This document shows, piece by piece, positions 1 to 6,432 of a DNA stretch of 6,432 nucleotides. The position numbers and the translations under genes were made by a program. The notes beneath the pieces were generated by a model, which searched no databases, was not told where the DNA came from, and worked only from the letters and a program-made list of their open reading frames with translations. Numbering within the stretch: position 1 is the stretch's first letter; each line of letters begins with the position of its first letter. This stretch comes from an uncultured Alphaproteobacteria bacterium (lineage in GTDB: Bacteria > Pseudomonadota > Alphaproteobacteria > GCA-2731375). The stretch spans positions 1 to 6,432 of the forward strand of contig CAJWZI010000095.1 of NCBI GenBank assembly GCA_913049615.1, given 5' to 3'.

Positions 1-194
1 ATCCATCTATTTGTTTTGAGCAGACCTTTTTGTAAGAATTGAGATTCTAATCTATCTATTCGACGTTAAATTTATGGCCGTAATCATTCACAAAGCTCTC
101 AATTTCATCTCGGCCTGTTAGCTCTGAGGATCCTTTCTGGGTCGACTACTCGGCGCAGTGGTAGATGCCGCTCACATTGTCGAATTTTAAGACC
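1..194. other. Region without a convincing gene, downstream of ruvX
   Basis: All six frames are closed by stops at short intervals, so no gene of useful length fits. The left half is AT-rich. A frame entering from the left edge on the plus strand would have to end by about position 42. On the minus strand an ATG at 4-6 could begin a gene running off the left edge, but only two codons are visible and no well-placed ribosome site precedes it. A weak 5-bp hairpin (AGAAT/ATTCT, 35-48) is present. I see no GC-rich hairpin plus T-run that would terminate ruvX transcription. A faintly coding-like minus-strand frame at 56-178 is described in the findings. Confidence 0.5.
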
Positions 195-680
195 TCAGCC
201 GTGAGTGTCTTCTGTCTTCCTGTTTTGTCGGTCTAGGAAGCCTTGCAGGATGTAAGTGGCTGCAAGCTTATCTACCAGTTGGGCTCGCCGTTTTCGGGTG
301 CTATCCAGTTCCTCCACCAACATACGTTCCACTGCCGCCGTGCTCAAACGCTCGTCCTGAAAAGTGATAGGGATGTGCCGCTGCTTCTGTACGTTGTCAG
401 CGAAGGCCCGAGTAGACTGGCATCGAGGACCTTCGCTTCCGTCCATGTTTATCGGTAGACCCAGAACCAACCCACCTACGTGATGTTCATCCACCAGGGA
501 GAATAACCTATCCACATCAGCCGAAAATTTACGTCGACGAATAGTCTCTAACGGGGATGCGATACGCCATGTGGTATCCGAAAGCGCCAGGCCGATGGTC
601 TTGCTGCCCAGATCCAGGCCTAGCAATCGTTTTCGCGCGGCAACGGCACCACGCAGCGCCTCAGGCTTGATCGTCGGCAT
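195..680 (-). CDS. ruvX: RuvX/YqgF-family nuclease (putative pre-16S rRNA nuclease / Holliday junction resolvase)
   Basis: This is a 161-residue protein of the YqgF/RuvX family, a cytoplasmic RNase H-like fold annotated as a Holliday junction resolvase and, from E. coli work, as a nuclease maturing the 16S rRNA 5' end. Visible motifs are DLGSKTIG (23-30, with acidic D23), GLPINMDG (74-81), QDERLST (108-114, with E110) and VDKLAA (136-141, with D137). These match the family's acidic active-site pattern in order. Length is slightly above the usual 140-150 because of an N-terminal stretch of about 18 residues before the first strand, which I recall in alphaproteobacterial members. The start ATG at 678-680 is kept because it gives that typical N-terminus; its ribosome site is weak (CTGGAC just upstream). 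It is transcribed away from gatCAB across a 64-base gap. The family call is firm, the exact biochemical role less so. Confidence 0.95.
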   Translation of the reverse strand: MPTIKPEALRGAVAARKRLLGLDLGSKTIGLALSDTTWRIASPLETIRRRKFSADVDRLFSLVDEHHVGGLVLGLPINMDGSEGPRCQSTRAFADNVQKQRHIPITFQDERLSTAAVERMLVEELDSTRKRRAQLVDKLAATYILQGFLDRQNRKTEDTHG

Positions 681-744
681 GTCCAGTGATAGCTTCCGCG
701 CGCTTCAAACAAGGCAAAATTTCTACAGATTGATAAGGTCGCAT
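681..744. promoter_or_regulatory. Divergent control region between ruvX and gatC
   Basis: Both flanking genes point outward from these 64 bases, so the promoters for ruvX and for gatCAB must lie here or inside the opposite gene. No close match to a -35/-10 pair is visible in either direction. TTCAAA (704-709) followed by TACAGA (724-729) is the best plus-strand pair, but its 14-base spacer is too short to trust. The gatC ribosome site AAGG lies at 735-738, six bases from its ATG. The boundary is inferred from gene layout rather than from clear promoter sequence. Confidence 0.4.
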
Positions 745-1032
745 ATGTCGGTCGATAAAGCCACTGTTGCAAACATTGCCCATCTTGCACGTATTGACGT
801 GGATGACGATGAATTGGAGCCATTAGCAGCGGATCTTTCAAGTATATTGCAATGGATCGAACAATTGAATGAGGTGGACACCGATAATGTCCCTCCAATG
901 GCTGCCGTGCACGATGATGTTCTCCGCTGGCGGGCCGATGTTGTCAACGACGGGAATAAACAAGACGATATCGTAGCCAATGCTCCGGATGGTGAAAACG
1001 GGTTTTTCGCCGTGCCAAAAGTGATCGAATAA
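745..1032 (+). CDS. gatC: Asp/Glu-tRNA amidotransferase subunit C (GatC)
   Basis: This 95-residue protein is the small subunit of the GatCAB tRNA-dependent amidotransferase. GatC wraps around GatA and GatB and stabilises their contact; it has no catalytic site. The N-terminus ([20 protein letters not shown]) is the classic GatC opening helix with the 'IAHLARI' core. A central helix ([19 protein letters not shown]) and the C-terminal signature 'RADVV..G....DIVANAP...FFAVPKVIE' follow, and the length is normal. The ATG at 745 is chosen over the longer in-frame ORF starting at 571, because the protein then begins exactly like the family and AAGG sits six bases upstream. The longer version would run deep into ruvX. 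The stop codon shares its last A with the gatA ATG (TAATG), which suggests translational coupling. Confidence 0.97.
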   Translation: MSVDKATVANIAHLARIDVDDDELEPLAADLSSILQWIEQLNEVDTDNVPPMAAVHDDVLRWRADVVNDGNKQDDIVANAPDGENGFFAVPKVIE

Positions 1033-2516
1033 TGGGTGAACTAACCGAATTGACAATTGCCAGTGCCCGTAATCTTCTGGCCAACGGCGAACTGTCCTCA
1101 CGGGAATTGACACAGGATCATGTGTCGGCTGTTTCCAAGGCGGGTGTTTTGAACGCCATAATCACAGAAACTCCCGAGGTTGCGCTGGCCATGGCGGATG
1201 CCTCGGACGCCCGACGGGCAAGAGGTTCGGTTGGTGCCCTGGAAGGAATACCCCTAGCAATCAAGGATATTTTTTGCACCCAGGGCGTGTTGACCACGGC
1301 CGGCAGTCATATTCTTGATAACTTCAGGCCGCCATACGAAAGTACGGTTTCCGCCAATCTGTGGAACGCTGGTGCGGTGATGCTGGGGAAAACTAACATG
1401 GACGAATTCGCCATGGGATCGTCCAACGAAACCTCCTACTACGGCGCGGTGCAAAATCCCTGGCGCCGTAGGGGCGATAACCAGGCCCTGGTGCCCGGTG
1501 GCTCGTCTGGTGGATCCGCCGCCGCCGTGGCCGGGCGTTTTGCCATGGCTGCGACAGCGACGGATACGGGAGGTTCCATACGTCAACCCGCGGCCTTTAC
1601 TGGTACCGTGGGCTGTAAACCGACCTATGGACGTTGTTCCCGTTGGGGCGTAGTTGCCTTCGCCTCGTCCCTTGATCAGGCTGGTCCAATCACCCGCGAT
1701 GTTCAGGATAACGCCATCATGCTGGGCGCCATGGCCGGGTATGATCCTAAGGATTCGACCTCCGCAAATGTTGAATTGCCAGATTTTGAGGCGGCAATTA
1801 CGGGCGATATTCGCGGCCTGAAAATCGGCGTGCCTAAAGAATATGTTCTGGATGGCATGCCAGGCGAAATTGAAAAATTATGGCATAAAGGCATTGGCTG
1901 GTTGAAGGATGCGGGCGCTGAGATCATCGATATTTCTCTACCCCATACAAAATACGCACTGCCGGCCTACTACATCGTTGCTCCAGCCGAGGCGTCGTCC
2001 AATCTTTCCCGTTATGATGGCGTGCGGTTTGGTCTACGCGAGCCGGGCGAAGACCTGAACAAAATGTACAAGAACACTCGCGCTGCTGGATTTGGCAAAG
2101 AGGTGCGCCGCCGGATTTTGATCGGCACCTATGTGTTGTCCGCGGGCTACTACGACGCCTATTACCTAAAAGCCCAAAAAGTCCGACGTCTTATCGCCCA
2201 GGATTTCCGTGAAATTTACAAGACCGTTGACGCAATCCTAACACCGTCGGCACCGTCGGCGGCATTTCCTTTTGGCGACAAGGCCGATGATCCCATAGCC
2301 ATGTATCTCAATGATGTGTTTACCGTGCCCGCGAACATGGCCGGATTGCCGGGAATATCCGTTCCTGCCGGCCTGTCCGAGGATGGCTTGCCCCTGGGTT
2401 TGCAGGTGCTGGCTCCCGCCTTTGACGAAGAAACCATGTTCCGTGTCGCTGGCGTCGTCGAGGAAGCCGCATGTTTCACTGCGGAACCGGAAAAATGGTG
2501 GTTGGAAGCATCATGA
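1032..2516 (+). CDS. gatA: Asp/Glu-tRNA amidotransferase subunit A (GatA), glutaminase
   Basis: This 494-residue amidase-signature enzyme is the GatCAB subunit that hydrolyses glutamine and passes ammonia to GatB. The Ser-cisSer-Lys triad is complete by alignment with the well-studied S. aureus enzyme: K78 in PLAIKDIF, S158 in [13 protein letters not shown] and the nucleophile S182 in [10 protein letters not shown]. Residues equivalent to glutamine-binding positions also seem present: a Tyr in [16 protein letters not shown] (309-324), an Arg in [11 protein letters not shown] (357-367) and D428 in [16 protein letters not shown]. Length is typical. One small oddity is Ala at 176 (TATDTGGS), where a Gly is expected. 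The start overlaps the gatC stop by one base and has no strong ribosome site of its own, consistent with coupled translation. The stop overlaps the gatB start as ATGA. A plain amidase is unlikely given gatC and gatB alongside. Confidence 0.98.
   Translation: MGELTELTIASARNLLANGELSSRELTQDHVSAVSKAGVLNAIITETPEVALAMADASDARRARGSVGALEGIPLAIKDIFCTQGVLTTAGSHILDNFRPPYESTVSANLWNAGAVMLGKTNMDEFAMGSSNETSYYGAVQNPWRRRGDNQALVPGGSSGGSAAAVAGRFAMAATATDTGGSIRQPAAFTGTVGCKPTYGRCSRWGVVAFASSLDQAGPITRDVQDNAIMLGAMAGYDPKDSTSANVELPDFEAAITGDIRGLKIGVPKEYVLDGMPGEIEKLWHKGIGWLKDAGAEIIDISLPHTKYALPAYYIVAPAEASSNLSRYDGVRFGLREPGEDLNKMYKNTRAAGFGKEVRRRILIGTYVLSAGYYDAYYLKAQKVRRLIAQDFREIYKTVDAILTPSAPSAAFPFGDKADDPIAMYLNDVFTVPANMAGLPGISVPAGLSEDGLPLGLQVLAPAFDEETMFRVAGVVEEAACFTAEPEKWWLEAS
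2504..2508 (+). promoter_or_regulatory. Ribosome binding site deciding the gatB start
   Basis: GGAAG lies four bases before the ATG at 2513, inside the last codons of gatA. It supports 2513 rather than the in-frame ATG at 2471, which would add 14 residues that do not resemble GatB and would lengthen the overlap with gatA to 46 bases. Confidence 0.55.
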
Positions 2517-3967
2517 CTGATTTAATCGATGGTGCCACCGGCGCTTGGGAAGTCGTGGTGGGTTTGGAAATTCACGCCCAGGTGACATCTGAATCAAAAC
2601 TGTTTTCCGGAGCTGGCACCGTTTTTGGGGCGGAACCAAACACCCATGTCAGTTTGGTTGATGCAGGCATGCCCGGCATGTTGCCCGTAATAAATGAAAA
2701 GGCGGTTGAACAGGCAGTGCGGAGTGGTTTGGGCTTGAATGCCAAGATCAACACCTATTCGGTATTTGACCGAAAGAATTATTGGTACGCGGATCTACCT
2801 CAAGGCTATCAGATTTCACAGTACCTCCAACCTATCGTGGGAGAAGGCGTGGTCAGCGTCGACCTGGATGACGGCCGAACGGTCGATGTTGGAATAGAAC
2901 GGCTGCATCTGGAACAGGATGCAGGAAAACTGATACATGATCAGCACCCACGAAAATCCCACGTAGATCTTAATCGGTCTGGCGTCGCGTTGATGGAAAT
3001 TGTATCAAAACCAGATATTCGTTCCGCCGAACAGGCCGGCGCCTATGTGCGTAAGGTGCGTGCGATCTTGCGTTATCTGGGTTCCTGCGACGGCAATATG
3101 GAACAGGGCAGCATGCGGGCCGACGTCAACGTCTCTGTTCGCCGGCCGGGAGAGAGCTTGGGCACGCGGGCCGAGATCAAAAATGTGAACTCCATCCGAT
3201 TTATGCAGCAGGCTATCTCCTTCGAAACAAAACGGCAGATCGACATTCTCGAAGAAGGTGGTTCGGTGGAGCAAGAAACTCGCCAATTCCACGCAGCCAC
3301 GGGCACAACACGGACCATGCGTAACAAGGAAGAAGCTAACGACTATCGCTATTTTCCGGATCCAGATTTATTACCTTTGGAATTCACACAAGAATTTGTG
3401 GACCGTATCCGTACCGATCTGCCGGAATTACCAGATGCTAAAAAGCATCGTTATATGGACGAATTGGGTCTATCTGAACACGACGCGAAGGTCTTGGTCA
3501 GCGATCGCGATATTGCCGACTATTTTGAGGTGGTTGTCGAGGGACGTGAACCAAAAATCACGGCCAACTGGTTGCAGGGAGATCTTTTTGCTCAATTACG
3601 GAGAGCCGAGTTAGGAATTACTGACAGTCCGATCAGCGCTCTACAACTCGGTGATCTAATTGACCTGATCACTGACGGTACCATTTCAGGTAAAATTGCT
3701 AAGGATGTCTTGGTCATAATGTTCAATAGTGGCCGGGACGCGGCTGCCATTGTTGAAGAACGGGGTCTGAAACAGGTCACCGATACTGGCACTATTGAGG
3801 GCGAGATAGACAAGGTCCTCGCAGCTAATCCTGATAGAGTGACAGAGTACCATGACGGCAAGGAGAAAATTCTAGGGTGGTTCGTCGGGCAGGTCATGCA
3901 GACCACTAAGGGCAAGGCTAATCCACAAATGGTGAATCAGTTATTTCTCGAAAAACTCAAGACCTGA
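2513..3967 (+). CDS. gatB: Asp/Glu-tRNA amidotransferase subunit B (GatB)
   Basis: This 484-residue protein is the GatCAB subunit that activates the mischarged Glu-tRNA(Gln) or Asp-tRNA(Asn) with ATP and transfers ammonia to the aminoacyl carboxylate. The N-terminal catalytic cradle shows [11 protein letters not shown] (14-24), [12 protein letters not shown] (54-65), [16 protein letters not shown] (88-103), [14 protein letters not shown] (130-143), [17 protein letters not shown] (152-168), [17 protein letters not shown] (195-211) and [14 protein letters not shown] (276-289). The helical linker and the C-terminal YqeY-like tRNA-binding domain follow, with [14 protein letters not shown] (387-400) and the terminal [19 protein letters not shown] (455-475). 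Length is normal. The ATG overlaps the gatA stop as ATGA. The gene's last 11 bases overlap the 3' end of the opposing acyl-CoA synthetase gene. No terminator is visible after it. The window cannot say whether the complex makes Gln-tRNA, Asn-tRNA or both. Confidence 0.98.
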   Translation: MTDLIDGATGAWEVVVGLEIHAQVTSESKLFSGAGTVFGAEPNTHVSLVDAGMPGMLPVINEKAVEQAVRSGLGLNAKINTYSVFDRKNYWYADLPQGYQISQYLQPIVGEGVVSVDLDDGRTVDVGIERLHLEQDAGKLIHDQHPRKSHVDLNRSGVALMEIVSKPDIRSAEQAGAYVRKVRAILRYLGSCDGNMEQGSMRADVNVSVRRPGESLGTRAEIKNVNSIRFMQQAISFETKRQIDILEEGGSVEQETRQFHAATGTTRTMRNKEEANDYRYFPDPDLLPLEFTQEFVDRIRTDLPELPDAKKHRYMDELGLSEHDAKVLVSDRDIADYFEVVVEGREPKITANWLQGDLFAQLRRAELGITDSPISALQLGDLIDLITDGTISGKIAKDVLVIMFNSGRDAAAIVEERGLKQVTDTGTIEGEIDKVLAANPDRVTEYHDGKEKILGWFVGQVMQTTKGKANPQMVNQLFLEKLKT

Positions 3968-5819
3968 CGATCGCGGTCCGCAAGGGATAGCCACCGACGG
4001 CATCATTGATAATGCTGACTAAATCTTCATCTCCACCCGTTATAGAAATGGTGGCCAGAGTACCGTAATTGGGGTGGGCATCCACTGATACCGCGATATG
4101 GCCCCGACCTGCGGCCAAAGCTGACAATTCTCGCTGCAAAAAGATACGGGCAGCTTCCATCCGAAGTGAGGGCTTAAATATCTTGCCCACCTGTGTCAGG
4201 GGCATTTCGTTAAGTGAATGCACTGCGACGGGGTTGGCGGCCCGTTCCTGAATGTGGTCCCGAACAAATGCCTTTATGGCCTCTTCATCGAAAGTCTTGC
4301 CCGGTTGCATCTGTACGAAAGCAACCGGCACTTCGCCCACTCGCCGGTCTGGCTGGCCTACGGCGGCGGCCAGTTCCACGCCGGGCGCCTGGTATAGGAT
4401 TTCCTCGATTAGCACCGGGTCAATATTGTGGCCGCCGCGAATGATCAGATCCTTGGCTCGACCCGTATGCCAGATATAACCATCCGCATCCATGCGGGCT
4501 AGATCACCGGTGTTCAGCCAATCGTTTTCAACCCAGGCGTCTTGGTTATGGGCATCCTCCACGTAGCCTGTGATAACCTGGGGACCCTTAATCAAAATAA
4601 CGCCAATTTCGTCGGTGTCGCATTCTCGCACGGAATGCCCATTTTCGTCTAATTGTGCGATCTTGATTTGCAAGTATGGCAACCGGACGCCAACCGAACC
4701 CACACGGTTTTCGCCATGCAGAGGATTCATGGTGGCGAAGCCGTGGGTCTCGGTCATACCCCAACCTTCAATTAGGGGAAAACCGAATTTTTCTGCCACG
4801 CCATTAGCGACTTCCAAAGGGAGGGTTGAGGCACCAACAATGCCGTTGCGCACAGTGTGCAAGTCCAAATGATCGCTAGGCAGGGTCAAAAGAGCGGCCC
4901 AACTCGCGGGAACCCCACCAAGGGTTGTTGCATTGAAGCGTGCTGCGTTGGCCAGAAAATCCCGAACCGTCACTGGATCGCGCAGTCCATTGGGATGCAA
5001 TGTGATAATGGTGCCGCCCCGGCTCAGGGCGTACAGAGACGACACAATGGCGCCGCCCACATGAAACATGGGTATGCCGAGCAGACCGATGGACGGGTCT
5101 TGCGGACCTAACAGGAAATCCAGGCCGGCGCATTGCAGTAATTGGGCCTGATGATGGTGACGGGCTAGTTTCGGCGCGCCTGTCGTGCCACCAGTATGCA
5201 AATAAGCGCAGGTGTCATAGCCCTGGGGTTCACGGCCACTGACCAGGCGGTCATCCGGTTGCATGGAGATAGCCGTTTCGAAGTGTATGACGCCCGGATC
5301 CAGATCCTTACCTTCACCACCCAACTGGATCGTTATTAAATCTGGAATTTGTTCCCGGATAGCCTGAACCCGTGGCCAGGATGTACTTTCGATCGATGGA
5401 TGGCAGCCGATCACAACTTTCGCTTTACCCGATCGCATAATGGCGACCAAATGATCAGTCTCCAGGAAAGAATTAACGGGATTGGCGATGCCGTTAGCGG
5501 CAGCGGCCCAAAGACAAATACTAGTTTCTGGAATTATTGGTAGTAGCAAAGTTACGGCGTCATCCTTACCGACGTTCAATTCATGCAGCAAGTTGGCAGT
5601 TTGGTGAATTTTGGCGATCAAATCCCGGTACAGGAGTATTTGCGGCTGCTCCTCGGCCGAACCTGTAAGCAGCTTCTTGAACGCAATCCGGTTCGGGTAG
5701 GTCGTCGCCGCGTCTTTGATCGCGTGATAGGTGCTTTGCGGCAGATTTAGATGAGAAAGTGGATTAACCTCGATTGCTTCAACATCGGCTAGGGTGCGAA
5801 CTAATAATTCACCGGTCAT
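3957..5819 (-). CDS. AMP-binding acyl-CoA synthetase (ANL superfamily)
   Basis: This 620-residue enzyme of the adenylate-forming ANL superfamily should activate a carboxylic acid with ATP to an acyl-AMP and then an acyl-CoA thioester. Core motifs are intact: phosphate loop [10 protein letters not shown] (208-217), GWGMTETHG (352-360), [15 protein letters not shown] (434-448) with D439, the hinge [16 protein letters not shown] (453-468), and VGKIFKP (544-550) with the catalytic lysine K546. From memory, the N-terminal opening (TLADVEAIE...) and the region around 453-490 closely resemble a group of proteobacterial AMP-binding proteins whose substrate is not well defined. Residues from about 560 form a tail of some 60 residues beyond the usual C-terminal subdomain. 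AAAGG (5829-5833) lies nine bases before the ATG, supporting the start. The gene runs toward gatB and overlaps it. Chain length and substrate cannot be read from the sequence. Confidence 0.93.
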   Translation of the reverse strand: MTGELLVRTLADVEAIEVNPLSHLNLPQSTYHAIKDAATTYPNRIAFKKLLTGSAEEQPQILLYRDLIAKIHQTANLLHELNVGKDDAVTLLLPIIPETSICLWAAAANGIANPVNSFLETDHLVAIMRSGKAKVVIGCHPSIESTSWPRVQAIREQIPDLITIQLGGEGKDLDPGVIHFETAISMQPDDRLVSGREPQGYDTCAYLHTGGTTGAPKLARHHHQAQLLQCAGLDFLLGPQDPSIGLLGIPMFHVGGAIVSSLYALSRGGTIITLHPNGLRDPVTVRDFLANAARFNATTLGGVPASWAALLTLPSDHLDLHTVRNGIVGASTLPLEVANGVAEKFGFPLIEGWGMTETHGFATMNPLHGENRVGSVGVRLPYLQIKIAQLDENGHSVRECDTDEIGVILIKGPQVITGYVEDAHNQDAWVENDWLNTGDLARMDADGYIWHTGRAKDLIIRGGHNIDPVLIEEILYQAPGVELAAAVGQPDRRVGEVPVAFVQMQPGKTFDEEAIKAFVRDHIQERAANPVAVHSLNEMPLTQVGKIFKPSLRMEAARIFLQRELSALAAGRGHIAVSVDAHPNYGTLATISITGGDEDLVSIINDAVGGYPLRTAIVRS

Positions 5820-5828
5820 GAACAGTTA

Positions 5829-5833
5829 CCTTT
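5829..5833 (-). promoter_or_regulatory. Ribosome binding site of the acyl-CoA synthetase gene
   Basis: On the minus strand AAAGG lies nine bases before the ATG at 5817-5819. It is the clearest ribosome site in the window and supports the start chosen for the synthetase. Confidence 0.6.
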
Positions 5834-5838
5834 GCATA

Positions 5839-5869
5839 TCTATAAGCGGTGACTCCGCACACATCACAA
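5839..5869 (-). promoter_or_regulatory. Candidate promoter of the acyl-CoA synthetase gene with a dyad in the spacer
   Basis: Read on the minus strand, TTGTGA (5864-5869) and TATAGA (5839-5844) resemble -35 and -10 elements, each matching four of six consensus bases, with a 19-base spacer. The spacer contains the 13-base inverted repeat GCGGAGTCACCGC (5846-5858), with four outer pairs, one mismatch, then an inner G-C pair. Transcription from here would give a leader of about 20 bases containing the AAAGG ribosome site. Long spacers holding a dyad are typical of promoters controlled by MerR-family regulators. That link is inference, and weak elements like these also occur by chance. Confidence 0.35.
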
Positions 5870-5870
5870 C

Positions 5871-5987
5871 TTAGGTGTCATCTTGGATCATGCCTAGGCC
5901 AAACCAGGTGCTGCCAATTTCTAAAGTACCCCGGTTCATATCGTCGGGTACCTGCCCTGAATTTTTTAACAGGAGCACCACATACAT
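5871..5987 (-). CDS. Possible small ORF, 38 residues, unknown
   Basis: A minus-strand ATG at 5985-5987 opens 38 codons ending in TAA at 5871-5873, 51 bases before the synthetase ATG and on the same strand. The first seven residues are hydrophobic (MYVVLLL), and the second half (NRGTLEIGSTWFGLGMIQDD) looks like plausible protein sequence. AAGG (5999-6002) sits 11 bases before the ATG, which is rather far. An internal ATG at 5937-5939 would give a 22-residue version. I do not recognise the peptide. It could be a small protein co-transcribed with the synthetase, a leader ORF, the remnant of a lost gene, or chance; an ORF of this size is expected by chance in 300 bases. Confidence 0.2.
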   Translation of the reverse strand: MYVVLLLKNSGQVPDDMNRGTLEIGSTWFGLGMIQDDT

Positions 5988-6080
5988 TCAGAACTTAACC
6001 TTGGGTTATGCCCTCACGACGTTAATATCCCAAAATAAACGATTTGATATGAATTCAGCAAAAACTTCGTGGCAAATAAA

Positions 6081-6108
6081 TTCAATCTACCATATAACGC
6101 CTTATTAT
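6081..6108 (+). promoter_or_regulatory. Weak candidate promoter for the dus gene
   Basis: TATTAT (6103-6108) matches five of six bases of the -10 consensus, and TTCAAT (6081-6086) is a poor -35 element at a 16-base spacing. The predicted start of transcription would lie about 30 bases before the dus ATG. In AT-rich DNA such matches are common, so this is only the best available candidate. Confidence 0.25.
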
Positions 6109-6145
6109 TGAGCAAACTTTTAAATTTTCGATTGCTGCCTATTTC

Positions 6146-6432
6146 ATGAGCATTTTTTCCGGACAGACCATACACGATAAACCGGTAATTCTGGCCCCTA
6201 TGTCAGGCATAACCGATCAACCCTTTCGACGTTTGGTAGTGGACTTTGGTGTGGACCTGGTGGTTAGCGAAATGATCTCCTCCGCCGGCTTTGTAGATGG
6301 CAGCCAGATTTCTAACGAACGAGCCCGGTGGGCGGCGGATGAGGGAGTTCGCGTCGTGCAACTGGCCGGGTGTAATATTGGACCTATTGCTCAGGCCGCC
6401 CGATTGAGCCAGGATCAAGGCGCAGACGTGAT
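6146..6432 (+). CDS. dusB: tRNA-dihydrouridine synthase (Dus/NifR3 family), N-terminal part, truncated by window end
   Basis: Ninety-five codons are visible before the window edge. The protein should be an FMN-dependent enzyme that reduces uridines to dihydrouridine in tRNA, acting in the cytoplasm with NADPH. Family motifs appear in order: the first TIM-barrel strand APMSGITDQPFRRL (17-30), VVSEMISSAGF (39-49) and RVVQLAGCNIGPIAQAARL (69-87); the DINMGCP segment expected next lies just outside. The ATG at 6146 is the only ATG between the in-frame stop at 6095-6097 and the first motif, so the start is well determined. However, no purine-rich ribosome site precedes it. The NifR3/DusB subgroup is suggested by APMSG and VSEM together with the likely host class, where this gene often precedes ntrB-ntrC. 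That subgroup choice is less certain than the family. Confidence 0.88.
   Translation, partial: MSIFSGQTIHDKPVILAPMSGITDQPFRRLVVDFGVDLVVSEMISSAGFVDGSQISNERARWAADEGVRVVQLAGCNIGPIAQAARLSQDQGADV

Larger units (their letters stand above)
5820..6145. other. Intergenic region between the acyl-CoA synthetase and dus genes
   Basis: These 326 bases separate two divergent genes and should contain both promoters. The right part (about 6020-6145) is clearly AT-rich. Contents: the synthetase ribosome site and candidate promoter on the left; a 38-codon minus-strand ORF (5871-5987); an inverted repeat GTACCC/GGGTAC (5926-5931 and 5946-5951) with a 14-base loop; a short hairpin TAACC-TTG-GGTTA (5996-6008); and a possible dus promoter near 6081-6108. 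A 78-codon plus-strand ORF (5875-6111) also exists but shows no family resemblance and I do not call it. I find no tRNA or known riboswitch pattern. Confidence 0.6.

Noticed and set aside
150..175. tRNA-like string GGCGCAGTGGTAGATGCC
   Set aside because: It resembles a D-arm, but no acceptor stem, anticodon arm or GGTTCGAATCC-type T-arm can be placed around it at the right distances.
571..744. In-frame N-terminal extension of gatC starting at ATG 571
   Set aside because: It would run about 110 bases into ruvX on the opposite strand and add residues unlike GatC. The protein from 745 begins exactly like the family and has AAGG six bases upstream.
2471..2512. Earlier ATG for gatB at 2471
   Set aside because: The 14 extra residues are out-of-frame gatA sequence. 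The ATG at 2513 has a GGAAG site and the usual ATGA overlap with gatA.
3258..3614. 118-codon plus-strand ORF inside gatB in another frame
   Set aside because: It is a shadow of gatB, whose protein is intact and fully typical across this stretch.
3968..3980. Possible gatB terminator GCGGTCCGC
   Set aside because: The arms leave a one-base loop, which cannot form a hairpin, and no T-run follows. It lies inside the synthetase coding sequence.
5875..6111. 78-codon plus-strand ORF in the intergenic region
   Set aside because: No recognisable motif and no convincing ribosome site; it lies across AT-rich, hairpin-bearing DNA and looks like a chance reading frame.

Overview
The window reads as ordinary bacterial housekeeping DNA, most likely from an alphaproteobacterium. 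The GatCAB proteins carry sequence typical of that class, for example GatA '[19 protein letters not shown]' and '[18 protein letters not shown]'. The ruvX gene is divergent from gatCAB, and a Dus (NifR3-type) gene also fits. Base composition looks mid-range. I see no mobile element, CRISPR array, phage gene, rRNA or tRNA. The assignment rests on recalled family sequence, not on a search.

Layout, left to right. Positions 1-194 hold no convincing gene; one minus-strand frame looks faintly coding but is broken by stops. The minus-strand gene at 195-680 is ruvX (YqgF). A 64-base gap carries divergent start signals. Then comes a tight plus-strand operon, gatC (745-1032), gatA (1032-2516) and gatB (2513-3967), whose stop and start codons overlap. 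It meets a minus-strand AMP-binding acyl-CoA synthetase (3957-5819) tail to tail, with an 11-base overlap of coding ends. A 326-base AT-rich intergenic region (5820-6145) follows. The window ends inside a plus-strand tRNA-dihydrouridine synthase that starts at 6146 and runs off the edge.

How the genes work together: GatCAB forms one enzyme that amidates Glu-tRNA(Gln) and/or Asp-tRNA(Asn), and its overlapping genes suit balanced subunit production. RuvX (nuclease/rRNA maturation family) and Dus (tRNA D-loop modification) also concern nucleic-acid maintenance and translation. The acyl-CoA synthetase is metabolically separate and probably activates a carboxylic or fatty acid.

I found no convincing new system. 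The points most worth a second look are all in non-coding DNA or at gene borders: a 13-base dyad inside a 19-base promoter-like spacer upstream of the synthetase, a 38-codon ORF just upstream of that gene on the same strand, the gatB/synthetase overlap, and an interrupted coding-like frame after ruvX.
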